A stretch of DNA of 64,000 nucleotides, from contig NZ_CP121668.1 in the NCBI RefSeq assembly GCF_029714425.1, forward strand, positions 682,001 to 746,000, written 5' to 3'. The position numbers were made by a program, and so were the translations under genes. Below the pieces are notes generated by a model. The model was not told the origin of the DNA and ran no database searches. It saw nothing but the letters and a program-made list of their open reading frames with translations. This DNA is from Bradyrhizobium sp. CB2312 (GTDB lineage: Bacteria > Pseudomonadota > Alphaproteobacteria > Rhizobiales > Xanthobacteraceae). This document shows positions 35,919 through 44,386 of this stretch, piece by piece. Numbering within the stretch: the first letter of the stretch is position 1; each line of letters begins with the position of its first letter.

Positions 35919-36005
35919 GTAGGGTGGGCAAAGGCGCAGAGCGCCGTGCCCACCACGCCTCCGCAATCGCGATATTGTGGGCACGCTTCGCTTTGCCCGC
36001 CCTAC
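35919..36005. repeat. Dispersed ~90-bp hairpin element, copy 2
   Basis: Same structure as the 9037 element: GTAGGGTGGGCAAAGG at the left, GCTTTGCCCGCCCTAC at the right (one change from the usual GCCCACC). Located between convergent hslO and apaG. Confidence 0.85.
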
Positions 36006-36025
36006 GGCACCGAGGCGCGCCTGCG

Positions 36026-36418
36026 CTAGTTCAACACCCGCTTGCTGTCCGGGCTGTCCAGCGAGAATGTCGGCACCTCGATCTCGAAACGCTCGCCGCT
36101 TTCGCTGACCATCTGGTAGCGGCCCGTCATGAAGCCGGAGGCGGTCGAGAGCGGGACGCCTGAGGTGTATTCGAAGCGCTCGCCGGGGGCGAGGATCGGC
36201 TGCTCGCCGACGACGCCCTCGCCCTTCACCTCCTGCTGGCGGCCGGAGGCGTCGGTGATGATCCAGTGCCGCGTCTTGAGCTGCACGGTCTCCTCGCCGG
36301 AATTGGTGATGACGATGGTGTAGGACCAGAAAAAGCGCGAGCGGTCGGCCGACGACTGCTCCGGAACAAAGTTCGGCTCGACGGTCACTTCGATCTGGCG
36401 GGTCACGGCGCGGTACAT
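36026..36418 (-). CDS. apaG: Co2+/Mg2+ efflux protein ApaG
   Basis: A 130-residue ApaG starting at MYRAVTRQIEV (36418); an upstream in-frame extension lacks a ribosome site and homologous sequence. The family core is visible: VEPNFVPEQS, FFWSYTIVITN, TRHWIITDASGR, GEGVVGEQPIL and GFMTGRYQM. ApaG proteins have an immunoglobulin/fibronectin-like fold; a role in cobalt and magnesium resistance is annotated but the biochemistry is uncertain. It diverges from opgC. Confidence 0.95.
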   Translation of the reverse strand: MYRAVTRQIEVTVEPNFVPEQSSADRSRFFWSYTIVITNSGEETVQLKTRHWIITDASGRQQEVKGEGVVGEQPILAPGERFEYTSGVPLSTASGFMTGRYQMVSESGERFEIEVPTFSLDSPDSKRVLN

Positions 36419-36602
36419 GACCGCCATCATAACGAAATCCGGCTCCGGAACCAAACGCCCGAGGCGGTTTTCACGACATCGTCCCGCCAGAATTCGCGAG
36501 GAAGTAGACCCCCAAATGTGATCCGGCGCGCTTTGCGAGACAGTGGCCGGACCTGTAAACTCCTTCATGCGTCGCGACTTGCGCAAGGGTTTCTAGGCCC
36601 CG

Positions 36603-37835
36603 ATGACCATTGCCGACCAAGTGACGGGATCGATCGCGGGAACCGCGAAACCGCGCGCGGCCGCGCCGGCCATCTCGCTGCCCGCCATCGGCGAGCGCGA
36701 GCTCCGGCTCGACCTGTTCCGCGGCCTTGCGCTGTGGCTGATCTTCATCGACCATCTGCCGCCGAGCCTTCTCACCTGGTTCACGATCCGCAATTACGGC
36801 TTCAGCGACGCCACCGAGATATTCATCTTCATCTCCGGCTACACGGCTGCCTTCGTCTACGGCCGGGCGATGCTGGAGAGCGGCGTCGTCATCGCCACCG
36901 CGCGCATCCTGCGGCGCGTCTGGCAGATCTACGTCGCCCACGTCTTCCTGTTCACGATCTTCCTCGCCGAGATCTCCTATGTGGCGACCAGCTTCGAGAA
37001 CCCGCTCTACACCGAAGAGATGGGGATCATGGATTTCCTCAAGCAGCCCGACATCACCATCGTGCAGGCGCTGCTGCTGCGCTTCCGTCCCGTCAACATG
37101 GACGTGCTGCCGCTGTACATCGTGCTGATGCTGGCGTTGCCGCTGATCCTGTGGTCGATGAAGTGGAAGCCCGACGTCACGCTCGCGCTCTCGGCCGTGC
37201 TCTATGCGGTGACCTGGGAATTCGATCTCTACTTCTCCGCCTATCCGAACGGCTTCTGGGCGTTCAATCCGCTCGCCTGGCAATTGCTGTTCGTGTTCGG
37301 TGCATGGTGCGCGCTCGGAGGTGCGCGGCGCATGTCGCGTATCCTGGCCTCACCGGTGACGATGTGGATCGCGGTCGCCTATATCGTCGCGGCGTTCTAC
37401 GTGACGCTGACCTGGTATGTGCCGCAGCTGTCGCATCTGATGCCGAAGCGGCTCGAGCAGTGGATGTACCCGATCGACAAGACCGATCTCGATGTGCTCC
37501 GCTTCACCCATTTCCTGGCGCTGGCCGCGCTCACGGTGCGCTTCCTGCCGCGGGAGTGGCCGGGCCTGAAATCGCCCTGGCTGCGCCCGCTGATCCTGTG
37601 CGGCCAGCACTCCCTCGAGATCTTCTGCCTCGGCGTCTTCCTCGCCTTTGCCGGCCATTTCATCCTGGCCGAAGTCTCCGGCGGCGCCGTCATGCATGCG
37701 CTGATTAGTCTCTGCGGAATCCTGATCATGTGGGGCGTGGCCTCGGTGATTTCGTGGTACAAGCGCGTGGCTGACAAGAGCGGTGCGAAAACCAAAAACG
37801 CCGTCGGCAACGCCGATCTGGCGGGAGGGGGCTGA
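36603..37835 (+). CDS. opgC: OpgC domain acyltransferase (osmoregulated periplasmic glucan modification)
   Basis: A 410-residue membrane protein with ten or so helices and the OpgC core (RELRLDLFRGLALWLIFIDHLP trimmed; DATEIFIFISGYTAAFVYGR). OpgC proteins sit in the inner membrane and transfer succinyl or other acyl groups from the cytoplasm to periplasmic glucans. The TEIFIF and FRGLALW blocks carry the conserved charged residues. The stop overlaps the next gene by one base, and a second SGNH gene follows, a layout reminiscent of membrane acyltransferase plus SGNH pairs such as those in alginate and peptidoglycan acetylation. Confidence 0.9.
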   Translation: MTIADQVTGSIAGTAKPRAAAPAISLPAIGERELRLDLFRGLALWLIFIDHLPPSLLTWFTIRNYGFSDATEIFIFISGYTAAFVYGRAMLESGVVIATARILRRVWQIYVAHVFLFTIFLAEISYVATSFENPLYTEEMGIMDFLKQPDITIVQALLLRFRPVNMDVLPLYIVLMLALPLILWSMKWKPDVTLALSAVLYAVTWEFDLYFSAYPNGFWAFNPLAWQLLFVFGAWCALGGARRMSRILASPVTMWIAVAYIVAAFYVTLTWYVPQLSHLMPKRLEQWMYPIDKTDLDVLRFTHFLALAALTVRFLPREWPGLKSPWLRPLILCGQHSLEIFCLGVFLAFAGHFILAEVSGGAVMHALISLCGILIMWGVASVISWYKRVADKSGAKTKNAVGNADLAGGG

Positions 37836-38620
37836 TGAAGGCGAAGGTTCTCCTGAGCCTGATCCTGCTATGCGGTAGCCTCGCCGCGCCCCAGGCGCGC
37901 GCGGGCGACGATGCTGCGCCTGCTGCCGCTCCTGCCGCGCCCGCAGCCTGCGAATTGCCGTCCTATCTGCTCACCAGCGAGAGCCAGCTTCCCAGGGTCG
38001 CCGAGGCCGTCAAATCCGGCAAACCCCTTGAAATCCTGGTCATCGGCAGCCGTTCGACCACGATTCCGGCCTCCGAGGATGCCTCCTATCCGGCGCGTAT
38101 GCAGGCCATTTTGAAGGACAAGCTGCCGCCGTCGGAGGTCGTGCACGTCTCCGTAGAAATACAGAGCAAGAGGACAGCCGAGGAGGCGGCCGGAACCTTC
38201 GTTAAGCTGATGGAAGCAAAAAGGCCTACTTTGGTCATCTGGCAGACCGGGACCGTGGATGCTATCCGAGCCATTGATCCCGACGATTTCCGCGGCGCTG
38301 TGACCTCAGGGGTTGCCGCGCTGCAAAATGCAGGGGCTGACGTCGTCTTGATGAATTTACAGTACAGCCCGCGAACCGAAACCATGATCTCGGTGCCGCC
38401 ATATCTCGATAACATGCGGGTGGTGGCACAGGAGCATGATGTCCCGCTGTTCGATCGTTTCGCGATCATGCGGCAGTGGAATGATCAGGGTCAGTTCGAC
38501 CTGTTCAGTCCGTCCCGTGGGCCCGAGCTGGCGAAACAGGTCCATGATTGCCTGGGCCGGGCGTTGGCACAGTTCGTGGTCGACGCTGCCCATTTAGGGC
38601 CGGCCCAGCAGCAGAATTGA
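37835..38620 (+). CDS. Secreted degenerate SGNH-fold protein (probable pseudoenzyme)
   Basis: A 261-residue protein with a signal peptide (LLSLILLCGSLAAPQARA) and an Ala/Pro linker. It is clearly related to the next gene (shared LVIWQ.GT, LQYSPR / PQYSPA, FDRFAIMRQW / FPRFEVMRDW), but every catalytic block is lost: GSRST has Arg73 where the neighbour has the nucleophile S127, GTV has Val141 for Asn196, and DLFS has Ser225 for His290. The block II glycine is also missing. It is thus likely a non-catalytic partner, perhaps glucan-binding or an activator. The start overlaps the opgC stop by one base. Confidence 0.82.
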   Translation: MKAKVLLSLILLCGSLAAPQARAGDDAAPAAAPAAPAACELPSYLLTSESQLPRVAEAVKSGKPLEILVIGSRSTTIPASEDASYPARMQAILKDKLPPSEVVHVSVEIQSKRTAEEAAGTFVKLMEAKRPTLVIWQTGTVDAIRAIDPDDFRGAVTSGVAALQNAGADVVLMNLQYSPRTETMISVPPYLDNMRVVAQEHDVPLFDRFAIMRQWNDQGQFDLFSPSRGPELAKQVHDCLGRALAQFVVDAAHLGPAQQQN

Positions 38621-38632
38621 GGACTAGCGTTA

Positions 38633-39625
38633 ATGAGTACCTTCCGCCCTTTTTGCCTGACGGCATCGCTGGCTGCGCCCGCAGCGGCAGCGCTGCTGTT
38701 GCTGATCCCGGCCTCGCAGTCGCGCGCGCAGGCGCAAGCCGCGCAGGCGACGCCCGCGCCCGCACAATCGGCTAATTCCGCTCCCGCATCGCCTGCCCAG
38801 ACCACGGTCGCCGTGACGTCACACGAGCAGCGTGGCATCACCTCGCGCGCCATCGACAAGGTGAAGCAGGTCGCGAAATCCGCCGGCGACATCTTCAGCC
38901 GCGTGCCCTGTCTGCCGCCCAAGGGCGCTTCGAAGGCGATGGGCTCGCTGCCGCATGTCGCAAGCAAGCTCGTTGCCGGCCAGCCCGTCCTCATCGTCGC
39001 GTTCGGCTCGTCGTCGACCGCGGGATTTGGCGCGAGCTCGCCGGAGTTCAATTATCCGAACCGTCTCGCCGCGCAGCTGCGCCGGCAATATCCGACCGCC
39101 GACATCACCGTCGTCAATGCCGGCGTCGGCGGCGAGGACGCGCCCGAGATGATGAAGCGCCTCCAGAAGGAGGTGATCGACGTGCATCCGGATCTGGTGA
39201 TCTGGCAGGTCGGCACCAACGCCGTGCTGCGCAATCTCGATCCCGGCGACACCGCCAAGATGGTCGAGGACGGCATCAGCCGCATCCAGGCCGCCGGCGG
39301 CGCCGACATCGTGCTGGTCGATCCGCAATATTCGCCGGCCGTGAACCAGCGCGCCGAGAGCGCCGGCAAGATGGTGAAGCTGCTCGGCAAGGTCGCCGAG
39401 CTCCGTCACGTCGGCATCTTCCCGCGCTTCGAGGTGATGCGCGACTGGCACGAGAAGCAGTCGATCCCCGTCGAGAGCTTCGTGATCTCCGACGGCCTGC
39501 ACATGAACGATTGGGGCTATGCCTGCTTCGCCCAGCTGCTCGGCGACGACATCATCCGCTCGGTCGGCCAGATCAAGATCGGCGTGAACGTGCCCGCGGA
39601 CGTGCGGACGTATCGGCCGATGTAA
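38633..39625 (+). CDS. Secreted SGNH/GDSL-family esterase or acyltransferase
   Basis: A 330-residue protein with a signal peptide (AAALLLLIPASQSRA) and an Ala/Pro/Gln-rich linker, then an SGNH domain from about 115. All four blocks are present: GSSST with S127, NAGVGG with G166, GTN with N196, and DGLH with D287 and H290. It should act as a periplasmic esterase or O-acyltransferase. With opgC and the degenerate paralogue it forms a three-gene operon probably working on periplasmic glucans (inference). A dispersed hairpin element follows the stop. Confidence 0.88.
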   Translation: MSTFRPFCLTASLAAPAAAALLLLIPASQSRAQAQAAQATPAPAQSANSAPASPAQTTVAVTSHEQRGITSRAIDKVKQVAKSAGDIFSRVPCLPPKGASKAMGSLPHVASKLVAGQPVLIVAFGSSSTAGFGASSPEFNYPNRLAAQLRRQYPTADITVVNAGVGGEDAPEMMKRLQKEVIDVHPDLVIWQVGTNAVLRNLDPGDTAKMVEDGISRIQAAGGADIVLVDPQYSPAVNQRAESAGKMVKLLGKVAELRHVGIFPRFEVMRDWHEKQSIPVESFVISDGLHMNDWGYACFAQLLGDDIIRSVGQIKIGVNVPADVRTYRPM

Positions 39626-39635
39626 CTCCGCTGCC

Positions 39636-39726
39636 GTAGGGTGGGCAAAGGCGTGAAGCGCCGTGCCCACCATCCATCGGCATCGAGATTGTGAATGGTG
39701 GGCACGCTTCGCTTTGCCCACCCTAC
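39636..39726. repeat. Dispersed ~90-bp hairpin element, copy 3
   Basis: GTAGGGTGGGCAAAGG at the left and GCTTTGCCCACCCTAC at the right, as in copies at 9037 and 46851. Located between the convergent SGNH and metZ genes. Confidence 0.85.
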
Positions 39727-39750
39727 GAGACCGAGCCCTTGACTCGCCGG

Positions 39751-40938
39751 TCACGCCTTCTCCAGCGCCGCCGTCAGATCCTCGATCAGATCATCCGCAT
39801 GCTCGAGCCCGGCCGAGAAGCGGATGAATCCCTCGCTGATGCCGAGCGCGGCGCGGTCTTCCGGCTTCAGGCGCTGATGCGTCGTGGTCGCCGGATGCGT
39901 GACGAGGCTCTTGGCATCGCCGAGATTGTTCGAGATCTTCGCAAGCTTCAGCTCGTTGAGCACGCGGAACGCCGCGGCCTTGCCGCCCTTGACCTCGAAG
40001 CCGACCAGCGTCGAGCCGCCGCGCATCTGCTTTTTCACCAGCGCCGGCTGCGGATGATCGGCGCGGCCGGGATAGACCAGCCGCGAGATCTTCGGATGGC
40101 TCGCCAGCACCTCGGCGATCCGCGCCGCCGTGTCGGTCTGCGCGCGCACGCGCACGCCCAGCGTCTCCAGGCCCTTGAGCAGGACCCACGCGTTGAACGG
40201 TGAGATCGACGGGCCGGTCTGGCGCATGAAATTGTGGATGTGCTCGGCGATGAAGGCTTCCGACGACAGGATGATGCCGCCGAGACAACGGCCCTGGCCG
40301 TCGATGTGCTTGGTCGCGGAATAGACGACGACGTCGGCACCGAGCGCCAGCGGGCTCTGCCAGATCGGCGTCGCGAACACGTTGTCGACGACGAGCCGCG
40401 CGCCGCCCTTGTGCGCGATCTCGGCAATACCGGGAATGTCGAGCACATCTAACGTCGGGTTGGTCGGGCTCTCCAGGAAGAACGTCTTGGTGTTCGGCTT
40501 CACCGCGCGTTGCCATTCATCGAGATTGGCTCCGTCGACCAGCGTGGTCTCGATGCCATAGCGCGGCAGCAGATCCTGAATGACGTAAAGACACGAGCCG
40601 AACAGCGCGCGGGAAGCGACCACGTGATCGCCGGCCTTCAGCGGCGCCAGGATCGCGGTGGTCACCGCGGCCATGCCGGTGGCCGCCGAGCGGGCGGCTT
40701 CGGCGCCCTCGAGCTCGATCATGCGGCGCTCGAACATCGCGATGGTCGGGTTGGAGTAGCGCGAATAGATGAAGCCGGGGTCCTCGCCCTTGAACCGCGC
40801 CTCGCACTCCTCGGCGCTGTTGTAGACGTAGCCTTGCGTCAAAAACAGCGCCTCCGACGTCTCGCCATATTGCGAGCGCAGGGTGCCGGAATGGACCAGG
40901 CGGGTTTCGGGGCGGTAGGTGGCAGGCGACTTCGACAT
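39751..40938 (-). CDS. metZ: O-succinylhomoserine sulfhydrylase MetZ
   Basis: A 395-residue PLP enzyme of the Cys/Met metabolism family. The ATG at 40938 follows GGAGGG; two upstream ATGs lie in the leader. The cofactor Lys is K210 in VVYSATKHIDG, with the PLP-phosphate region YSRYSNPT near residue 58 and TGMAAVTTA. MetZ-type sequences (CLGGIILSSEAF, ISNNLGDAKSLVTHPATTTH trimmed) distinguish it from MetB. It makes homocysteine from O-succinylhomoserine and sulfide. A SAM-II riboswitch and terminator in the leader provide feedback by S-adenosylmethionine. Confidence 0.94.
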   Translation of the reverse strand: MSKSPATYRPETRLVHSGTLRSQYGETSEALFLTQGYVYNSAEECEARFKGEDPGFIYSRYSNPTIAMFERRMIELEGAEAARSAATGMAAVTTAILAPLKAGDHVVASRALFGSCLYVIQDLLPRYGIETTLVDGANLDEWQRAVKPNTKTFFLESPTNPTLDVLDIPGIAEIAHKGGARLVVDNVFATPIWQSPLALGADVVVYSATKHIDGQGRCLGGIILSSEAFIAEHIHNFMRQTGPSISPFNAWVLLKGLETLGVRVRAQTDTAARIAEVLASHPKISRLVYPGRADHPQPALVKKQMRGGSTLVGFEVKGGKAAAFRVLNELKLAKISNNLGDAKSLVTHPATTTHQRLKPEDRAALGISEGFIRFSAGLEHADDLIEDLTAALEKA

Positions 40939-40977
40939 AGGACCCTCCGACATGACCGTCTCGTTGAAAACGGCCAC

Positions 40978-41010
40978 AAAAAAACCGGCCTGGATATCTC
41001 CACGGGCCGG
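40978..41010 (-). terminator. Riboswitch-controlled terminator in the metZ leader
   Basis: Read on the minus strand, CCGGCC pairs with GGCCGG (about 14-base loop), followed by seven T. The CCGGCC arm can alternatively pair with GGCCGGGG just after the aptamer (41011-41030 region), giving a terminator/antiterminator switch. Confidence 0.78.
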
Positions 41011-41027
41011 GATCACAGAGGTCCCCG

Positions 41028-41085
41028 GCCTGTTTAGCGACTTATTTAACGTGGCTGCAAGCCGGCCGGCTCAAATCACCACGGG
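41028..41085 (-). promoter_or_regulatory. SAM-II riboswitch aptamer upstream of metZ
   Basis: On the minus strand the leader contains CGTGGTGATTTG, GGCTTGCAGCCACG, TTAAA and GCTAAA in the order and spacing of the SAM-II (metA) pseudoknot. CGTGG pairs with CCACG to make stem P1, and TGATTTG and GCTAAA are the invariant runs that form the SAM pocket. The class is known upstream of methionine genes in alphaproteobacteria. It begins within a few bases of the predicted transcription start. Confidence 0.92.
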
Positions 41086-41095
41086 ATAAGTGATG

Positions 41096-41124
41096 CTCAT
41101 ATTCCGCAATGCCCTTTCCGTCAA
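41096..41124 (-). promoter_or_regulatory. Predicted metZ promoter
   Basis: On the minus strand, TTGACG (41119-41124) and TATGAG (41096-41101) are 17 bp apart, placing the start near 41089, just before the riboswitch. The dcd gene uses the other direction of the same 87-bp gap. Confidence 0.6.
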
Positions 41125-41172
41125 GGCGTCCATCGGATAGCCGTAAAAGGCTAGTATTTCCGGCATGTCCGG

Positions 41173-42309
41173 ATGCGTTTGCCCCTTGATGAGGACCCCC
41201 GGTTGAGCTTTACGGTTGCCGCCGACGCCAATGGTATCCTGCCCGACCGCATGATCGCGGCGATGGCGGAAGCGGGCCTCATCCTGCCCGCATACGATTT
41301 CGTCGAGAGCCAGATCCAGCCGGCGAGCCTCGATCTGCGCCTCGGCGACATCGCCTATCGCGTCCGTGCCAGCTTCCTGCCGGGACCCGGCGCCACCGTC
41401 GCCGAGCGCATCGACGAATTGAAGCTGCATGAGTTCAGCCTCGCCGACGGTGCGGTGCTGGAGACCAACTGCGTCTACATCGTGCCGCTGCTGGAGAGCC
41501 TGGCGCTGCCGCCGGAGATCGTTGCGGCCGCGAACCCCAAGAGCTCGACCGGCCGGCTCGACGTCTTCACCCGCGTCATCGCCGACGGCACCCGCCGCTT
41601 CGACATGATCGGCGCTGGCTATCACGGCCCGCTCTATGCCGAGATCAGCCCGAAGACGTTTCCGGTGCTTGTGCGCGAAGGCTCGCGCCTGTCGCAGGTG
41701 CGCTTCCGCACCGGTGACGCCATCCTCAATGCCGACGAGCTCGACGGCCTGCATGCCACTGAGCGCCTCGTCGACATCGACGATGCCGATCTCTCCGGCG
41801 GCGTCGCCGTCTCGGTCGATCTCTCCGGCGAGAAGGCCAATGGCTTCGTCGGCTACCGTGCCAAGCGCCACACCGGCGTCGTCGACGTCGATCGCCGCGC
41901 CGGCTACGCGGTGGAAGATTTCTGGGAGCCGATCTCGGCGCGTCCCGACGGCAGCCTGATCCTCGATCCCGGCGAGTTCTACATCCTCGCCTCCAAGGAG
42001 GCGGTGCAGGTGCCGCCCGATTACGCCGCGGAGATGGTGCCGTTCGATCCCTTGGTCGGCGAATTCCGCGTGCACTATGCCGGCTTCTTCGATCCCGGCT
42101 TCGGCTATGCCGGCGCCGGCGGCCAAGGCGCCCGCGCCGTGCTGGAGGTGCGCTCGCGCGAGGTGCCGTTCATCCTCGAGCACGGCCAGATCGTCGGCCG
42201 CCTCGTCTATGAGAAGATGCTGGCCCGCCCCGACGCGATGTACGGCCAGCGCATCGGTTCCAACTACCAGGCGCAGGGCCTCAAACTATCGAAGCATTTT
42301 CGGGTGTAG
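41173..42309 (+). CDS. dcd: 2'-deoxycytidine 5'-triphosphate deaminase family protein (duplicated dUTPase fold)
   Basis: A 378-residue protein of the long bacterial DCD family. The first half has QIQPASLDLRLGD and NPKSSTGRLDVFTRVIADGT (the Ser-Ser-x-Gly-Arg loop of dCTP deaminases); the second half repeats the fold with ASKEAVQVPPDYAAEM and FDPGFGY. Standard Dcd is about 190 residues, so this is an internally duplicated form. The expected reaction is dCTP to dUTP, supplying dTTP synthesis. The start at 41173 is the first ATG; a later start at the VSFTVAAD-like segment (LSFTV, TTG) is possible. It diverges from metZ. Confidence 0.8.
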   Translation: MRLPLDEDPRLSFTVAADANGILPDRMIAAMAEAGLILPAYDFVESQIQPASLDLRLGDIAYRVRASFLPGPGATVAERIDELKLHEFSLADGAVLETNCVYIVPLLESLALPPEIVAAANPKSSTGRLDVFTRVIADGTRRFDMIGAGYHGPLYAEISPKTFPVLVREGSRLSQVRFRTGDAILNADELDGLHATERLVDIDDADLSGGVAVSVDLSGEKANGFVGYRAKRHTGVVDVDRRAGYAVEDFWEPISARPDGSLILDPGEFYILASKEAVQVPPDYAAEMVPFDPLVGEFRVHYAGFFDPGFGYAGAGGQGARAVLEVRSREVPFILEHGQIVGRLVYEKMLARPDAMYGQRIGSNYQAQGLKLSKHFRV

Positions 42310-42325
42310 CTACACACTCTACTCT

Positions 42326-42421
42326 CATGCCCCGGCTTGACCGGGGCATCCAGTACGCCGCAGCCTCGCGATTTGATCACTGCTGTCTCGGAATACCGGA
42401 TCGCCCGATCAAGTCGGGCGA
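42326..42421. repeat. Pair of intergenic hairpins
   Basis: ATGCCCCGG facing CCGGGGCAT at 42327-42349 and CGCCCGA facing TCGGGCG at about 42403-42421 lie in the dcd-PAS gap. The first is identical in style to the 14779 repeat. Confidence 0.65.
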
Positions 42422-42479
42422 TCACAGCGAACGTGTGGCAGGATGCGCAACGAAATCCGGCATCATGCGAGGTGGCGCC

Positions 42480-42893
42480 ATGACCGATCAATCCCAACTC
42501 GACGCAAACATCCTCAACGACGTCGCGGACGCGCTGATCTATTCGGATCGCTCCGGCACGATCACGCGCTGGAATCGCGCATCGGCCGCGCTGTTCGGTT
42601 TCTCCGCCGACGAAGCGCTCGGCCAGAACCTCGACTTCATCATTCCCGAACATCTGCGCGCCGCGCACTGGAAGGGTTTTGAGGCTGCGCTCGCGAGCGG
42701 GACGATGAAGCTTGCGGGCAAGCCGACGCTGACCCGCGCGCTGCACAAGAGCGGGCGCAAGCTCTACATCGAGATGACCTTCGCGCTGGTGCGGGATTCC
42801 GGCGGCGCGGTGCAGGGATCGGTGGCGATGGCACGCGACGTCACCGAGCGCGTCGAGCGCGAGCGTGCCGCGAAAGCCGTACAAAATTCGTGA
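42480..42893 (+). CDS. Stand-alone PAS domain protein
   Basis: A 137-residue protein made of one PAS domain. The start at 42480 has GAGGTGG upstream. PAS features run from DVADALIYSDRSGTITRWN through LFGFSADEALGQNLDFIIP to VAMARDVTERVERER, the last being the usual PAC end that leads into a signalling helix, but no kinase, cyclase or GGDEF domain follows. It may bind a small ligand or cofactor and regulate a partner; the partner is unknown. Confidence 0.82.
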   Translation: MTDQSQLDANILNDVADALIYSDRSGTITRWNRASAALFGFSADEALGQNLDFIIPEHLRAAHWKGFEAALASGTMKLAGKPTLTRALHKSGRKLYIEMTFALVRDSGGAVQGSVAMARDVTERVERERAAKAVQNS

Positions 42894-42997
42894 TGCGGAA
42901 TTGACGGGCTGTCGTGCAGAGGGCCTTGCATCCACGTGAACTTGTCTGTCACCGGAGGCAGTGACACACTCGATCGCAACAACGATCGGGAGCGAAC

Positions 42998-44050
42998 ATG
43001 ACTGCCGCATCAGATGCCGCGCAGGAAGCCCAATGGAAGCGCTGGCGCGCGGTCGCCGATCTCTACCACGCTTACTTCACCGGCCTCATCCTTACCGTCG
43101 TCACGCGACGCGGCACGGCGGATGCGGCGGAGTTTGTCTTCCGCGTGTTCCGCCGCCAGCAGCAGGAGCGCTTCCTGCCGGGGCTCAAGAAACTCGGGAT
43201 CGATCATCTGCCGCCGGCGGTGGCTGCCGCGCAATATCACTACCTCTCCAACTGGATTGGCGGCGTGCATGTCGAATACATGTATGAGAGCGACATCAAG
43301 GCCTGGATCCGCTATCCACCGCCGCGCTGGATCTGGAAGGGCACCGCGATCTGCGGCGTGCCGGGCGAGGTGAGCCGCGCGATGCTGCGCGGCTGGCACG
43401 CCAACAACGGCGTCGCGCTCGGCGATATCAGGCTCGGCTTCGTCTGCACCAAGCAGAGCGTCGACGGCCAGGACGGGCTCGAAGGCTACTATCATCAATA
43501 TGACCATCCGCTCGAACTCGACCAGCGCCTCGTCTTTGCGCGGCATCTGGAGGCGCCGCTGTTCGATGCCAGGACCGCGCCGGCTCTGCCGGTTGCGAGC
43601 TGGCCAAAGCCGCGGCTTGAAAAAGCCTATCGCAACTACGCCATGGAATATGTGCGCACCGCCGCTCCCGTGATGGTGCAGTTGTTTGGGCCGGAGGATG
43701 CCGGCTATCTCCTGCGTCTCACGGGCAAGCTGATCGGCATGCAGTATTTCGACGAGGTCGCGGCGGCGCTGTCGATGAGCCGCGGTGGCGCGGGCGAGTT
43801 CGCAGCGTTCCTCAATGCATTGTTCGCCGCGCAGGATGACGTTGCCGACACCACGCAGTCCGAAGGCAGCTTCGAAATCGGCCAGCGGAGCTGGAAGCTG
43901 ATGGACGATGTCGCCGACTATCATCGCGCCTGCGCCAAGGTGCTCGAGGGTTTGTTCGAGGGCCTCGCCGCGGGATGCGGCCGGCACATCGGCGTGCAGA
44001 TGCGCGCCGCCGCGGGCGGGCGTCCGCCGCTGGTCTGGACGATCGACTAG
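42998..44050 (+). CDS. Uncharacterised 350-residue protein
   Basis: I do not recognise this family with confidence. GGGAGC precedes the ATG. There is no signal peptide or clear membrane helix. The sequence is rich in Trp, Tyr and Arg (RYPPPRWIWKGTAIC, GWHANNGVALGDIRLGFVCTK) and ends GGRPPLVWTID, with conserved-looking His and Cys (HYLSNWIGGVHVEYMYESD trimmed). It vaguely recalls L-2-amino-thiazoline-4-carboxylate hydrolase-like proteins, but that is a guess. It stands alone between a PAS gene and repeats; codon use looks like that of its neighbours. Confidence 0.7.
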   Translation: MTAASDAAQEAQWKRWRAVADLYHAYFTGLILTVVTRRGTADAAEFVFRVFRRQQQERFLPGLKKLGIDHLPPAVAAAQYHYLSNWIGGVHVEYMYESDIKAWIRYPPPRWIWKGTAICGVPGEVSRAMLRGWHANNGVALGDIRLGFVCTKQSVDGQDGLEGYYHQYDHPLELDQRLVFARHLEAPLFDARTAPALPVASWPKPRLEKAYRNYAMEYVRTAAPVMVQLFGPEDAGYLLRLTGKLIGMQYFDEVAAALSMSRGGAGEFAAFLNALFAAQDDVADTTQSEGSFEIGQRSWKLMDDVADYHRACAKVLEGLFEGLAAGCGRHIGVQMRAAAGGRPPLVWTID

Positions 44051-44386
44051 CCGCGCTGGCGCCGCGCAATTCGCCTCTCCCCGCGTGCGGGGAGAGGCCG
44101 ACGCGCGTAGCGCGGCGGGTGAGGGGGACTCTCCGCGAGTCTAGCTGTCACCTTCCTTGCGGATAGGGCCCCTCCCCCGACCCTCTCCCCGTAAGAACGG
44201 GGAGACGGAGAGGAGCCGCAATTCCACGGGCTGGAATGCGCTGCCGCAGGGCACGCCTGCACCCGGCGCAGGAGGAATCGGCAATTGCCGTGCTAACAAC
44301 CGCCGCAGCGCCTTCCGCGCGAAGACATTGATTGGCACACCTGTTCATTGCCGCGCCGCAAATGGCGCCTGCGCCCGGGAGAGGAC
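44051..44386. repeat. 336-bp intergenic region with GC-rich hairpins
   Basis: A perfect 12-bp inverted repeat (GCCTCTCCCCGC / GCGGGGAGAGGC, 2-base loop) is at 44073-44098. A second, CTCTCCCCGT facing ACGGGGAG, is near 44180-44205. These are the same family as the repeats near 21063, 22941 and 60675. The last 100 bp probably hold the MATE promoter; no gene is seen. Confidence 0.7.
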
